Shown here: piece by piece, positions 26,051 through 34,385 of the stretch
Layout of the letters: every line of letters begins with the position of its first letter
Numbering within the stretch: position 1 is the stretch's first letter
Assembly (NCBI RefSeq): GCF_001403615.1
Contig: NZ_LN879455.1
Span: 372,001 to 436,000 of the forward strand
From: Desnuesiella massiliensis
GTDB lineage: Bacteria > Bacillota > Clostridia > Clostridiales > Clostridiaceae
DNA length: 64,000 nucleotides
Direction of reading: 5' to 3'
The notes under the pieces: model-generated
Database searches by the model: none
Seen by the model: the letters and a program-made list of their open reading frames with translations, nothing else
Told to the model about the DNA's origin: nothing
Made by a program: the position numbers and the translations under genes

Positions 26051-27499
26051 ATGAAATTTTGGCAAAGAATATACCTTTTCTCTTTAATTTTATTTATTCT
26101 AACCTTTAACTTTGCAGGAATTTTATTGATAGAAAAAATTCACAATGAAACATTAACAAGAGAAATAGATAGGTGCTTAAGTGAACATTTAAGTATTTAT
26201 TCTGGTGTAAACTTGAGTATGCCTGTGTATAATACATTAAAAAGATATTCTCGTAATACAAGTTCTGACGATGAAATTTTATTTAATGCTATCAATGATT
26301 ATTATAAAAAATATAATGATAAAAATGTTTATATAGAGATTTTAGATGAAAATAAAGGAAATATATTTAGCAATATAAATTTTAAGTTACCTGATAGCAG
26401 AGAGGAGCTTAAATCCCTTCAAATAGAAAAAAGGCAATATATAATTAAAGATATAGACAATAAATCCTATATATTCATATCAACCCCAATAAGTGTAAAT
26501 AACAAAATATATCCTTTTACTTATATAAGAAACATTTCTCAAATATTTGAAGAAAGAAAGAATCAATATATTTTTTTTCTTAAGTTAGATTTAGTAGCAT
26601 CTTTATTATTTATGATATTTATGTATTTTATAAGCAAATACATAACCAAACCAATACAAAAGCTTATAGGAGCTACTAAAAGAATAGCTAAAGGCAATTT
26701 TTCTGAAAAAGTAAAAATAAATTCTAAGGATGAACTAGGAATTTTATCTGAAAATTTTAACTTAATGGCTGAAGTTGTTGATGAAAAAATTAATGAACTA
26801 GAAAGAAACAATAATGAAAAGCAAAGATTTATAGATAACTTGACTCATGAATTAAAAACTCCATTAACCTCTATAATAGGATATTCTAATTTGCTTCGTA
26901 CCACTAAATATAATGAGGAAATTTTTATAGAGGGTTTGGATTTTATTTATAAAGAAGGGAAAAGGTTAGAAGAATTATCATTTAAGCTAATGGACTTAAT
27001 ATTACTAAAAAAAGAAGAATTTAAAATGAAAAGTGAAAGTATAAAAAATATAACTTTTGAAGTTAAGGGAGCTTTACAACCAAGCTTAAATAAAAAAAAC
27101 ATTAAACTGATGATAAATGGAGAAGATTTTGAAATTCTTATGGAAAGAGATTTAATAAAGGTATTACTATCTAATCTCACAGATAATGCTATAAAAGCTT
27201 CAAAGGTTGATTCTGAAATACACATTAATATCAATAAAGATAGGAGTGAGGTTGAGATCAAAGATGATGGTATAGGTATTTCAGAGGAGCATATAGATAA
27301 AATTTTTGAACCTTTTTATATGGTGGATAAAGCAAGAACTAAAGCAAATAATGGAGCGGGATTAGGCCTAGCAATTTGTAAAAAGATATTGGATATTCAT
27401 AATGGAAGATTTCAAGTTGAAAGTGAAGTAGACAAAGGTACTTCTATTAGATTGATCTTTAATAATTGTGAAGGTGAGGATTCCATTGATGAGATATAA
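26051..27499 (+). CDS. Sensor histidine kinase
   Basis: 482 residues. Membrane helices near 7-27 and 175-197 enclose an extracellular sensor of about 145 residues. HAMP (TKPIQKLIGATKRIAKGNFSE), HisKA His box NLTHELKTPLTSIIGYSNLL, ATPase boxes LTDNAIKAS, DDGIGI and NNGAGLGLAI follow. ATG 26051 is three bases after the regulator's stop with GGAGGAATAATA. The 3' end overlaps the lipoprotein gene by 11 bases. Confidence 0.92.
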   Translation: MKFWQRIYLFSLILFILTFNFAGILLIEKIHNETLTREIDRCLSEHLSIYSGVNLSMPVYNTLKRYSRNTSSDDEILFNAINDYYKKYNDKNVYIEILDENKGNIFSNINFKLPDSREELKSLQIEKRQYIIKDIDNKSYIFISTPISVNNKIYPFTYIRNISQIFEERKNQYIFFLKLDLVASLLFMIFMYFISKYITKPIQKLIGATKRIAKGNFSEKVKINSKDELGILSENFNLMAEVVDEKINELERNNNEKQRFIDNLTHELKTPLTSIIGYSNLLRTTKYNEEIFIEGLDFIYKEGKRLEELSFKLMDLILLKKEEFKMKSESIKNITFEVKGALQPSLNKKNIKLMINGEDFEILMERDLIKVLLSNLTDNAIKASKVDSEIHININKDRSEVEIKDDGIGISEEHIDKIFEPFYMVDKARTKANNGAGLGLAICKKILDIHNGRFQVESEVDKGTSIRLIFNNCEGEDSIDEI

Positions 27500-28244
27500 A
27501 AAACTATTTCTGCTAGTACTAATTTTTAGTATATTTTTAACCTCCTGTGATAACTTTAGTAAGGTTAAAAAAAATCAATTAGTAGTTGAAACCATAGATA
27601 CTAATAATTCTACCTCTTCAGAAAGGTTAAATGAAAATAAGATTCTATCAGAAGAAGAGGTCAAGCTGAAAGCTTTGGAAGGCTTAGAAAAATATCTAAA
27701 TATAAAACTATATTTAACTGAAGTGCAGTGTTATGTATATTTTCAAGGGTCAAATGAGATTAAAAATAGTCTAAATAGACTAAAATTAGAAGATAATTTA
27801 AAAACTCAGTTTGAGGATAGTAAATCTGTATTAGAAAATGGAGTCTATTATGTAATTTTTTATCCTCAAAATGTTAAAATGCCAAAGGAAAATTTTCTCG
27901 TAAACAATCAAATTGTACTGAATGCAAAAACAGGAGAGATATTGGATTTTTATTTTTATGGTAGTAAGAGTATACTAGGTTCTAATAATAACGTTGATGC
28001 AAAGGAAGCAGAGAGAATTACAAAAGAGTTTATTGAAAAAAATAACCTGGGTGGTATTAAAAATGGAAAGCTTGTTAATAAAAAATTAATAGATGCAGAA
28101 AAAGAGATCTCATATAGATTTATGTTTGAGGATGCTGAAATTTCAAGTAAAAAAGTAACAGCGTATATTAATAAAAATTTAAATATTATCTCATTTTCAG
28201 TAGGTATAATGAGTTTGCTTAATACTAGTTATCTTGGTACTTAA
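27489..28244 (+). CDS. Lipoprotein of the two-component operon
   Basis: About 251 residues. Signal peptide with lipobox IFLTSC. The middle (YVIFYPQNVKMPKE...IVLNAKTGEILDFYFYG) and the segment DAKEAERITKEFIEKNNLG recall PepSY/YcdB-like domains, but this is only a resemblance. The ATG at 27489 lies inside the kinase gene, with GGTGAGG upstream, so translation is coupled. A lipoprotein encoded directly after a kinase is often a sensory accessory; that role is inferred. Confidence 0.7.
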   Translation: MRYKKLFLLVLIFSIFLTSCDNFSKVKKNQLVVETIDTNNSTSSERLNENKILSEEEVKLKALEGLEKYLNIKLYLTEVQCYVYFQGSNEIKNSLNRLKLEDNLKTQFEDSKSVLENGVYYVIFYPQNVKMPKENFLVNNQIVLNAKTGEILDFYFYGSKSILGSNNNVDAKEAERITKEFIEKNNLGGIKNGKLVNKKLIDAEKEISYRFMFEDAEISSKKVTAYINKNLNIISFSVGIMSLLNTSYLGT

Positions 28245-28259
28245 AAAAGAAAATATATG

Positions 28260-28367
28260 TATAGGAGGTTGTGAAAAAAGGTGTTCTATAGGGTTCCCTA
28301 CACCGTGCGTGGAGCTCCACGAGCGGCCCGTGAAAAAGAACACCTATGTTTTTCACATCCCCCTATA
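28260..28367. repeat. A-family 108-bp palindromic repeat, copy 3
   Basis: TATAGGAGGTTGTGAAAAA and TTTTTCACATCCCCCTATA form the outer stem; the apex is GTGGAGCTCCAC. It begins 16 bases after the lipoprotein stop. Confidence 0.8.
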
Positions 28368-28452
28368 GAGAAATAACTTAAACTAAAAGTTCTAAATTAT
28401 TATAAGGATAGTAATGTCCCTATAATAATTTAGAACTTTTTTAGTTTTTAAT
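28364..28452 (+). terminator. Long hairpin abutting A-copy 3 (terminator-like, B-like left end)
   Basis: AACTAAAAGTTCTAAATTAT at 28381 pairs with ATAATTTAGAACTTTTTTAG at about 28427, giving more than 20 paired bases and ending in a T-rich run. The preceding TATAGAGAAATAACTTAAAC matches the first 20 bases of B-family elements with two or three differences, although the rest does not match B. It ends the two-component operon. Confidence 0.55.
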
Positions 28453-28546
28453 TAAGCTTTACAACTATATTACAATTTGCAAACACTTATCATAAATTTA
28501 GATTTTACAATTAATATAAGGATTTAATAAAAAACTAAAAGTTCTA

Positions 28547-28575
28547 TTGATATGACAAGAGCTAACTTGTTAAAT
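28547..28575 (+). promoter_or_regulatory. Probable promoter of the amidase gene with dyad in the spacer
   Basis: TTGATA, 17 bases, TTAAAT. The spacer contains ACAAGAGCTAACTTGT, an inverted repeat (ACAAG/CTTGT) suited to repressor or activator binding. Confidence 0.4.
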
Positions 28576-28661
28576 ATGTAAAAATTACCGTGAGAAAGAA
28601 AGACATGAAGCACTATAAATGTATTGAAAATATAACTTAAAGTAAAAGGGGTAGTAAACTG

Positions 28662-29441
28662 ATGAAAAGAAGAGAAATATTTTTAAGAAATAGAAAAAAG
28701 AGAATGCTACGCAAAATGACTTCAAAGGTGATTTTATTTCTTATTATCATAGTGTTATTTGTATTTACTAGCTATCAACAACATAAGAAAAATAAATTAG
28801 TGACTTCAAATAAAAATATAGAAAATGTTAGCAATAGTAATAAACAGCAAATAGATAGTGAGTCAAATTTTACAGTTTGTATTGATGCTGGTCATGGTGG
28901 ATATGATAAAGGTACTACAAGCTTATCTGGAATACATGAAAAAGATGTAACCTTAGAGATAGCTCTAAAATTAGGAAAATTATTAGAAAAAAACAATATT
29001 AAAGTAATCTATACAAGGAATAGTGATAAAGTATCTTGGCCTTCTAATGAGAAAGAAGATTTAAGAGAAAGAGTTAAAATATCTAATGATGCTAAAGCAG
29101 ATGTATTCATATCTATACATGGTAATGGAAATACTAATACTTCTTTTAAAGGCATGGAAACTTGGTGCAGATTTCCTAATACTGAAGGAGAAAAGCTGGC
29201 TAAGGCTATTCAGAAAGAACTCTCTGATTATAATTACACTTCGAGTCGAGGAATAAAGTATGAAGCCGAAAAATCGTTGGCTGTATTGAGACTTAATAAA
29301 TCTGTTTCTACATTAGTTGAATTAGGTTTTTTAACTAATTCTTCTGATGAGAAATTTATAACCTCAGAAAGTGGACAAACAAAATGTGCAGAAGCGTTGG
29401 CTAAAGGTATTTTAAATTATAAAGCGTCTTACAAAAGCTAA
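28662..29441 (+). CDS. N-acetylmuramoyl-L-alanine amidase (Amidase_3)
   Basis: 259 residues. A basic N-terminus and one membrane helix (about 21-38) export or anchor the enzyme. Catalytic zinc-amidase motifs: CIDAGHGGYDKGT, EKDVTLEIA (Glu ligand), DVFISIHGN (His) and LVELGFLTN (catalytic Glu). Cleaves the bond between MurNAc and the stem peptide. AAAGGGG precedes ATG 28662. No SPOR or SH3 wall-binding domain. Context: next to a two-component system and other envelope genes. Confidence 0.92.
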   Translation: MKRREIFLRNRKKRMLRKMTSKVILFLIIIVLFVFTSYQQHKKNKLVTSNKNIENVSNSNKQQIDSESNFTVCIDAGHGGYDKGTTSLSGIHEKDVTLEIALKLGKLLEKNNIKVIYTRNSDKVSWPSNEKEDLRERVKISNDAKADVFISIHGNGNTNTSFKGMETWCRFPNTEGEKLAKAIQKELSDYNYTSSRGIKYEAEKSLAVLRLNKSVSTLVELGFLTNSSDEKFITSESGQTKCAEALAKGILNYKASYKS

Positions 29442-29540
29442 CATATGTATATATAAATCTGCTTGTGGTTAAACTGAGAGTCGCGATTAATATAAGCTCC
29501 TTCTTTAATATTTATGACTTAATAATAAAATATTTTAATA

Positions 29541-29591
29541 TTGACATACCTCGATAGTCTATGTATTATTATTACATAGACTATCGAGGTA
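29541..29591 (+). promoter_or_regulatory. Promoter containing a 19-bp perfect inverted repeat
   Basis: TTGACA at 29541-29546, 17-base spacer, TATTAT at 29564-29569. TACCTCGATAGTCTATGTA (29547-29565) fills the spacer and its exact complement TACATAGACTATCGAGGTA (29573-29591) starts four bases after the -10 box; the centre is seven bases. A single diverged copy of the right arm lies at the same distance after the -10 box of the padR promoter. Confidence 0.75.
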
Positions 29592-29616
29592 ATATATTTA
29601 TAAGGAGGAAAAAAGT

Positions 29617-30648
29617 ATGATGAAGGTTTTTAGTAAGGTGTGCCCTAAGTATCATAAGAAAAAAGGAGAAGGAAAGAAAAGAATTATAATTTTAATACTA
29701 GTAGCCTTAGTGGTTAGTGGTTTTGCTTTTGAAAAATATAGAGAATTTGAAGATAGCAAGAAATTTGAACCACCAGGCAAATTAATAGATATTAATGGAC
29801 ATAGTATGCACATATATGGAGAAGGCCTAGCAGATAACACCCCAACAGTTGTTTTTACATCAGGATGGAAAACACCAAGTCCCTATGTGGATTATTATCC
29901 ATTGCAGAAAGAAATATCAAAATATACTAGAGCTGTAGTTTATGAGAGACCAGGATATGGGTGGAGCGAAGTCGCAAGTGGAGAGAGAGATATTGATATA
30001 ATTACTAAAGAACTGCATGACCTACTTGTAAAAGCAGGCGAAAAGGGCCCTTATATCCTTGTAGGACACTCTTTTGGAGCTAATGAAGTTTTACGATTTG
30101 CTCAATTGTATAGTAGTGAAGTAGCTGGAGTAGCGCTCATTGATGGATCAAATCCATACTATACAATAACTATAAAAAGGCCTTCAAAGTACTTTATAAG
30201 ATATGGAACTGTAAAAAGTACGATTTTTAATAACATAATTAATATGCTAAATAAATTTGGAATAACAAGACTACTTTTTGATAATACAGATTTATATGCC
30301 TCAAGATTCACAGGCTATAAAAACGATCTTTCTTTAGCACCGGAAGAGTTAAGGGAGCTTGATGAAGCTATGTTTATAAAGACCCTTAATAATAAGAATC
30401 ATCTTCAAGAATTGAGAATGGATTCATCAAGATTAGTAGAGAATAAGAATATTGGGAATACTCCATTAAAAGTAATAACCTCTTCCTTATACAATAGCTC
30501 AGAATTGACCAGAAATATTCAGCAAGGCTTATTAAAATGGTCTACAAATAGTAAGCAAATTATAGTAGATGATTCCCAGCATTATGTTCATTGGTTTAAA
30601 CCTGAAGTTATTAGTCAAGAAATCATAGAAATGATAAAGAAGAATTAG
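29617..30648 (+). CDS. Alpha/beta hydrolase, membrane anchored
   Basis: 343 residues. N-terminal membrane helix at about 23-39, then an alpha/beta-hydrolase domain: oxyanion region VVFTSGWKTPSP, VVYERPGYGWSE, nucleophile elbow LVGHSFGANEVLR (Ser), ALIDGSNP and C-terminal SQHYVHWFKPEVI with the catalytic His. Starts with a double ATG (29617) after AAGGAGG. Its promoter carries a large palindrome related to the one before padR, so it probably belongs to the PadR regulon. Substrate unknown. Confidence 0.85.
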   Translation: MMKVFSKVCPKYHKKKGEGKKRIIILILVALVVSGFAFEKYREFEDSKKFEPPGKLIDINGHSMHIYGEGLADNTPTVVFTSGWKTPSPYVDYYPLQKEISKYTRAVVYERPGYGWSEVASGERDIDIITKELHDLLVKAGEKGPYILVGHSFGANEVLRFAQLYSSEVAGVALIDGSNPYYTITIKRPSKYFIRYGTVKSTIFNNIINMLNKFGITRLLFDNTDLYASRFTGYKNDLSLAPEELRELDEAMFIKTLNNKNHLQELRMDSSRLVENKNIGNTPLKVITSSLYNSSELTRNIQQGLLKWSTNSKQIIVDDSQHYVHWFKPEVISQEIIEMIKKN

Positions 30649-30672
30649 TAATATATATTATAAGGAGCCTGC

Positions 30673-30724
30673 TTGACTTTATTTATTATAATATTTAAAA
30701 TAGTAAGCATAGATTATCTAGGTA
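30673..30724 (+). promoter_or_regulatory. padR promoter with half operator
   Basis: TTGACT (30673-30678), 17 bases, TAAAAT (30696-30701). AGCATAGATTATCTAGGTA at 30706-30724 matches the right arm of the 29573 palindrome at 15 of 19 positions and sits at the same distance (+4 bases) after the -10 box. Confidence 0.6.
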
Positions 30725-30744
30725 AAAAATAGGAGTGATTGATT

Positions 30745-31086
30745 ATGAGTTTTGATAAAAGTTTGATGTCAGGAAGCACTATGCTTATGATTTTAAGTTT
30801 ATTACAATCTGAAGATATGTATGGATATCAAATGGTAAAGGAACTTGAAAAAAGGTCAGAAAATGCATTTTCACTTAAAGAGGGGACATTATATCCTATA
30901 CTACATTCTTTAGAAAAGCATGGTTTGGTTATTTCATATACTTCGGAAGGTGATAAAGGCAAAAAGCGTAAATATTATAAAATAACAAATGAGGGAGTTA
31001 AGGAGTTAAAAGCTAAGAAGGATGAATGGGTTAGTTTTTCTACTAGTATAAATAAGGTTATTGAGGTCAATAAATATGTATTATAG
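30745..31086 (+). CDS. PadR family transcriptional regulator
   Basis: 113 residues. Winged-helix start STMLMILSLLQSEDMYGYQMVKELEKRSENAFSLKEGTLYPILHSLEKHGLV is the PadR signature, with TSEGDKGKKRKYYKIT as the wing. ATG 30745 follows AGGAGTGA. The end overlaps the next gene by 11 bases. Small PadR proteins of this type are commonly encoded next to a HAAS-domain membrane protein that they control. Confidence 0.9.
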   Translation: MSFDKSLMSGSTMLMILSLLQSEDMYGYQMVKELEKRSENAFSLKEGTLYPILHSLEKHGLVISYTSEGDKGKKRKYYKITNEGVKELKAKKDEWVSFSTSINKVIEVNKYVL

Positions 31087-32362
31087 TAAAGATGCTTTTC
31101 TTAATGAGGTTTGTAGAGAAATTTCTTTTAAAGAAGCACATAACTCCGTAAGAAAAGAATTAGAGATGCACATTGATGATATGGTAGAAAATTTTATAGA
31201 GGAAGGATTTGAAGAAAAAGAGGCGTTAATTAAGGCAGTTCAGTCCATGGGAGAGCCAAAGGAAATAGGAGCTAACTTGAATAAGGTACATAAGGCACAG
31301 ATATCATGGAAGGTAGTTGCCGTTGTTGGAATTTTAAGTTTTATAGGAGTTATATTTTTATTTATAGCAAGAGAGTTGCCTTATGGAAATGGCATTATTT
31401 TTGCGAAGAAACAGCTTTTAAGCATAGGTATTGGGACTGTCACTGCCTTATTAATGTATAATATAGATTATAGAAAGCTAATAAGCCACAATAGATTATT
31501 ATATTTTTTAGCAATACTTTTGACAATTACTGCAGTTATATTTGGTACTAGAGTTAATAATTCTGTATTTTTACAAGCTGGTATAATAAGTTTTGAAGTA
31601 TCTAAATTCTATAATTTACTATTTATAATAGCTATAATAGGAATGTTAATTGAAGTAAGAGGTGATGGAGCATTTGGTCTTATAAAGCTGGTTGTATTTT
31701 CAGCTATTGGACTATTTTGTTTGTATATAAACTCCAATAGAGGGTTTGCTTTTATAATGACTATAGTGTACTTATCAATTATAACCATAGCTGTTCTTAA
31801 AAATCACTTTTCTATTAATAATAGAAGGACTTATTTAGTTACTATGTATGGATTTATTGTATTCGTAATAGCAATTACCAGACTATTATCAGGTTTTGAA
31901 GCTTATAGTTCTGAAGTTACGGAATTAATTTATGCTTCAAGATGGACAGGAGATGCATCAACCTTCCTTGAAAAGGGATTTTCGAATTTTCCCAATAATT
32001 GGGCTGATTATGAGCTCCTCATTATTGCATCAAAGCTTGGATGGAGCTTTGCTAGCATTTTAATAGTTCTATTCATATTGTTAATAATTTTAATGATATT
32101 TAGTACACTGGAGTTGAAAAGTATGGCTGCATACTATTTATCAACCACTATAATTATTTATTTAGCATGTAGCTGTACTATTGGTATAATAACGGGATTT
32201 GGACTTATAGATGGAATAAACTCAAGTATTCCTTTTATCTCATTCGGATCGGCTAATTATATAACAGATAGTATATTAATAGGAATTTATTTATCTATAT
32301 GGAGAAGAAATTTAATTGTTGAACAGGATATTTATCAACCAATAATAAAAAGTCATAGTTAA
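31076..32362 (+). CDS. HAAS domain fused to an FtsW/RodA/SpoVE-like (SEDS) membrane protein
   Basis: 428 residues. Residues 1-75 form a HAAS/DUF1700-like helical domain (VCREISFKEAHNSVRKELEMHIDDMVENFIEEGFEEKEALIKAVQSMGEPKEIG). After that come about ten membrane helices ending in GLIDGINSSIPFISFGSANYITDSILIGIYLSIWRR, which matches the SEDS C-terminal motif (G-P-PF-S-G). SEDS proteins are peptidoglycan glycosyltransferases or partners of PBPs. The RodA/FtsW catalytic Asp region could not be confirmed. Start ATG 31076 lies inside padR with TTGAGG eight bases before it. Confidence 0.8.
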   Translation: MYYSKDAFLNEVCREISFKEAHNSVRKELEMHIDDMVENFIEEGFEEKEALIKAVQSMGEPKEIGANLNKVHKAQISWKVVAVVGILSFIGVIFLFIARELPYGNGIIFAKKQLLSIGIGTVTALLMYNIDYRKLISHNRLLYFLAILLTITAVIFGTRVNNSVFLQAGIISFEVSKFYNLLFIIAIIGMLIEVRGDGAFGLIKLVVFSAIGLFCLYINSNRGFAFIMTIVYLSIITIAVLKNHFSINNRRTYLVTMYGFIVFVIAITRLLSGFEAYSSEVTELIYASRWTGDASTFLEKGFSNFPNNWADYELLIIASKLGWSFASILIVLFILLIILMIFSTLELKSMAAYYLSTTIIIYLACSCTIGIITGFGLIDGINSSIPFISFGSANYITDSILIGIYLSIWRRNLIVEQDIYQPIIKSHS

Positions 32363-32386
32363 ATTATAGTATAGACTTATAGTTTT

Positions 32387-32419
32387 AAGCTTCTAAGGAT
32401 TAACTTAGAGGCTTTTTTA
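32387..32419 (+). terminator. Terminator of the padR-SEDS operon
   Basis: AAGCTTCTAAG pairs with CTTAGAGGCTT (one G-U), followed by TTTTTATAT. Confidence 0.75.
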
Positions 32420-32429
32420 TATATGGTAT

Positions 32430-32537
32430 TATAAGAGGAGGTGAAAAACGTAGGTGTTCTTTTTAACGGGCCGTTCGTGGGGCTCCACGCGCGATGTAGG
32501 GAAACCTATAGAACACCTTTTTTCACATCCTCCTATA
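32430..32537. repeat. A-family 108-bp palindromic repeat, copy 4 (inverted)
   Basis: Same element in the opposite orientation: TATAAGAGGAGGTGAAAAA at the left, TTTTTTCACATCCTCCTATA at the right. Intergenic, 13 bases after the terminator. Confidence 0.8.
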
Positions 32538-32615
32538 TTTATGCAACGTTTTTAGTAAGCTATACGTCTAATGGATGAAGCAGCTTCAAAGAACTATATG
32601 AAAGGGGTGATGGGG

Positions 32616-33131
32616 TTGGTTGATGAAATGAGCTTTTATAGAGCTAAAAATGGAGATGGGGAGAGCTTTTATAGACTGTTAGAACCCATAAAAGAAAAAC
32701 TATATAGAATAGCACTTATGCATATGCAGAATGAGGATGATGCATTAGATTGTATTCATGATTCTATTATAAAAGCTATTCAGTCCATTGATAAGCTAAA
32801 AGAACCCCAGTATTTCAATACATGGATTACTCGTATCACAATTAACACCTGCAGGGATTATCTAAGGAAAAGTAAAAATATAGAAATGAATGATGCAAGT
32901 ATTTTTGAAAACAAATTAATTTATAGCAATGCTGATATAGAGGGAAGTTTAGATTTGCATAAGGCTCTAGAAAGCTTAACAGAAAAGGAGAAAGAGTTAA
33001 TCTCTATGAGATACATGGAGGATATGACTATAAAAGATATTTCTGAGGTAACTCATAGCCCCATGGGAACCATTAAAAGCAGCATTAGCAGAACTTTAAA
33101 GAAATTGAGAGTTTATATGGAGGAGATATAG
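32616..33131 (+). CDS. ECF-type RNA polymerase sigma factor
   Basis: About 171 residues. Sigma-70 region 2 (YRIALMHMQNEDDALDCIHDSIIKAIQSIDKLKEPQYFNTWITRITINTCRDYLR) and region 4 (LESLTEKEKELISMRYMEDMTIKDISEVTHSPMGTIKSSISRTLKKLR). The start is uncertain: ATG 32571 has no ribosome site; TTG 32616 has AAGGGG at eight-base spacing; ATG 32610 and ATG 32628 are alternatives. Followed two bases later by an anti-sigma gene, the usual sigma/anti-sigma pair. Confidence 0.9.
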   Translation: MVDEMSFYRAKNGDGESFYRLLEPIKEKLYRIALMHMQNEDDALDCIHDSIIKAIQSIDKLKEPQYFNTWITRITINTCRDYLRKSKNIEMNDASIFENKLIYSNADIEGSLDLHKALESLTEKEKELISMRYMEDMTIKDISEVTHSPMGTIKSSISRTLKKLRVYMEEI

Positions 33132-33133
33132 AT

Positions 33134-34216
33134 ATGAAATATGAAAATATAGATGAAATTAAAGCCCCATCAACGCTGGATCATAGAATTAAAATTGCCA
33201 TAGAAGAGGGATATAAAAAGAAAGGACATTCAAGAGTTAAGAATAAATGGAAAAAACAAGTGGTCGCAGCGGCGGCAGCTGTAGTAATTGGAACAACAGC
33301 ATTAGGAGTAGCATTCCCTACTTACGCTAGAGATATCCCTGTTATTGGAAATATATTTGCTTACTTAAGTGAAAATAAGCAAGGAAGCTATAAGGGATAC
33401 AAGGATTATTCTAAATCCTTAGACATGACACAGGAAAGCAATGGGATTAAAATCACTCTAAGTGATGCCATATATGATGGAACAACAGTGATGGTCACGT
33501 ATACCCTGGAAACTGAAAAGGACTTAGGGGAGGCAATAAATGTTTCTAATGATCTTAGTATTAAAGAATATAGGGGCGCAATGGGAGGCGCCAGTGGAGC
33601 TCATAAGGTAAAAGAAAATACTTATGTAGGATTCACCAGAGTGTCTATAGATGAGGTTAAAGAGGAGCTTAATGTTAAGTTAGAATTTGATAAAGTGGGT
33701 AATTTTAAAGATTTGGATATAAAGGGTAACTGGAATTTCGAATTCAACCTTAAGAAGATAGAGGGAGAAAGTAAAATAGTTAACAGAAGTGTAGAGAAAG
33801 CAGGAGTAAGCATAAATGTAGAAAAAATAACTTTTACTCCAATGTCCACCATTCTATATTATAGTCAGAAGGTCTCAAAAGAAGCTATGAAGGGGTATGA
33901 TGATACCTATATGGAGCTTATTGAAGTTAAAGATGACTTGGGCAATGTTTATAAGGGTGAAGGCAATGGAGGCAGTGGCTCTAAGGATATTATAAATTGG
34001 AGTGCTACCTACGAAAAAATAGATGAAAAGGCCACTAAGCTCATAATAAAAGCTAAGGCTGACTTTGGTGTCATAGGAGAAGATGGACATCGAATCATTG
34101 GACCAGGAGCCCTTAAAGAACCGAATAAAGATCAGAAAATATTGGACTACTTAAATAAAAAAGGAGTAATGCCTAAGGAAATAATTTTAGAAGATATAGT
34201 TATTGACTTAAAGTGA
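33134..34216 (+). CDS. DUF4179 membrane protein, probable anti-sigma factor
   Basis: 360 residues. N-terminal 40 residues (IDEIKAPSTLDHRIKIAIEEGYKKK) are cytoplasmic and would hold the sigma factor; one membrane helix VVAAAAAVVIGTTALGVAF follows; the rest (from about 70) is extracellular and beta-rich, matching DUF4179. Translationally coupled to the sigma gene, with GGAGGAGATATAG before ATG. No zinc-binding HxxxCxxC motif, so it is not a ZAS anti-sigma. The released signal is unknown. Confidence 0.85.
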   Translation: MKYENIDEIKAPSTLDHRIKIAIEEGYKKKGHSRVKNKWKKQVVAAAAAVVIGTTALGVAFPTYARDIPVIGNIFAYLSENKQGSYKGYKDYSKSLDMTQESNGIKITLSDAIYDGTTVMVTYTLETEKDLGEAINVSNDLSIKEYRGAMGGASGAHKVKENTYVGFTRVSIDEVKEELNVKLEFDKVGNFKDLDIKGNWNFEFNLKKIEGESKIVNRSVEKAGVSINVEKITFTPMSTILYYSQKVSKEAMKGYDDTYMELIEVKDDLGNVYKGEGNGGSGSKDIINWSATYEKIDEKATKLIIKAKADFGVIGEDGHRIIGPGALKEPNKDQKILDYLNKKGVMPKEIILEDIVIDLK

Positions 34217-34307
34217 TAAAGGTTATAGATGGTTTCTAAAATTATGACATATCATATTATTGTAAGCCTAAAGGTAAGACTCACTATAGAATAGTAATGT
34301 AAGTTAG

Positions 34308-34347
34308 AACCTCCGTATTAAAAAACATTGAAATACGGAGGTTTTAA
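34308..34347. terminator. Bidirectional terminator between anti-sigma and kinase genes
   Basis: AACCTCCGTATT pairs perfectly with AATACGGAGGTT over a 12-base loop; followed by TTAACTTATTT. Confidence 0.78.
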
Positions 34348-34385
34348 CTTATTTGTAAAAGTATAAACTAACATACACCATCTTA

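Noticed and set aside
29547..29591. 19-bp palindrome as a terminator of the amidase gene
   Set aside because: It overlaps -35/-10 boxes with 17-base spacing, lacks a following T-run, and half of it recurs at the padR promoter.
15901..32537. Repeated palindromes as a CRISPR-like array
   Set aside because: Copies are kilobases apart, 108 bp long with internal symmetry, and there are no spacers or cas genes.
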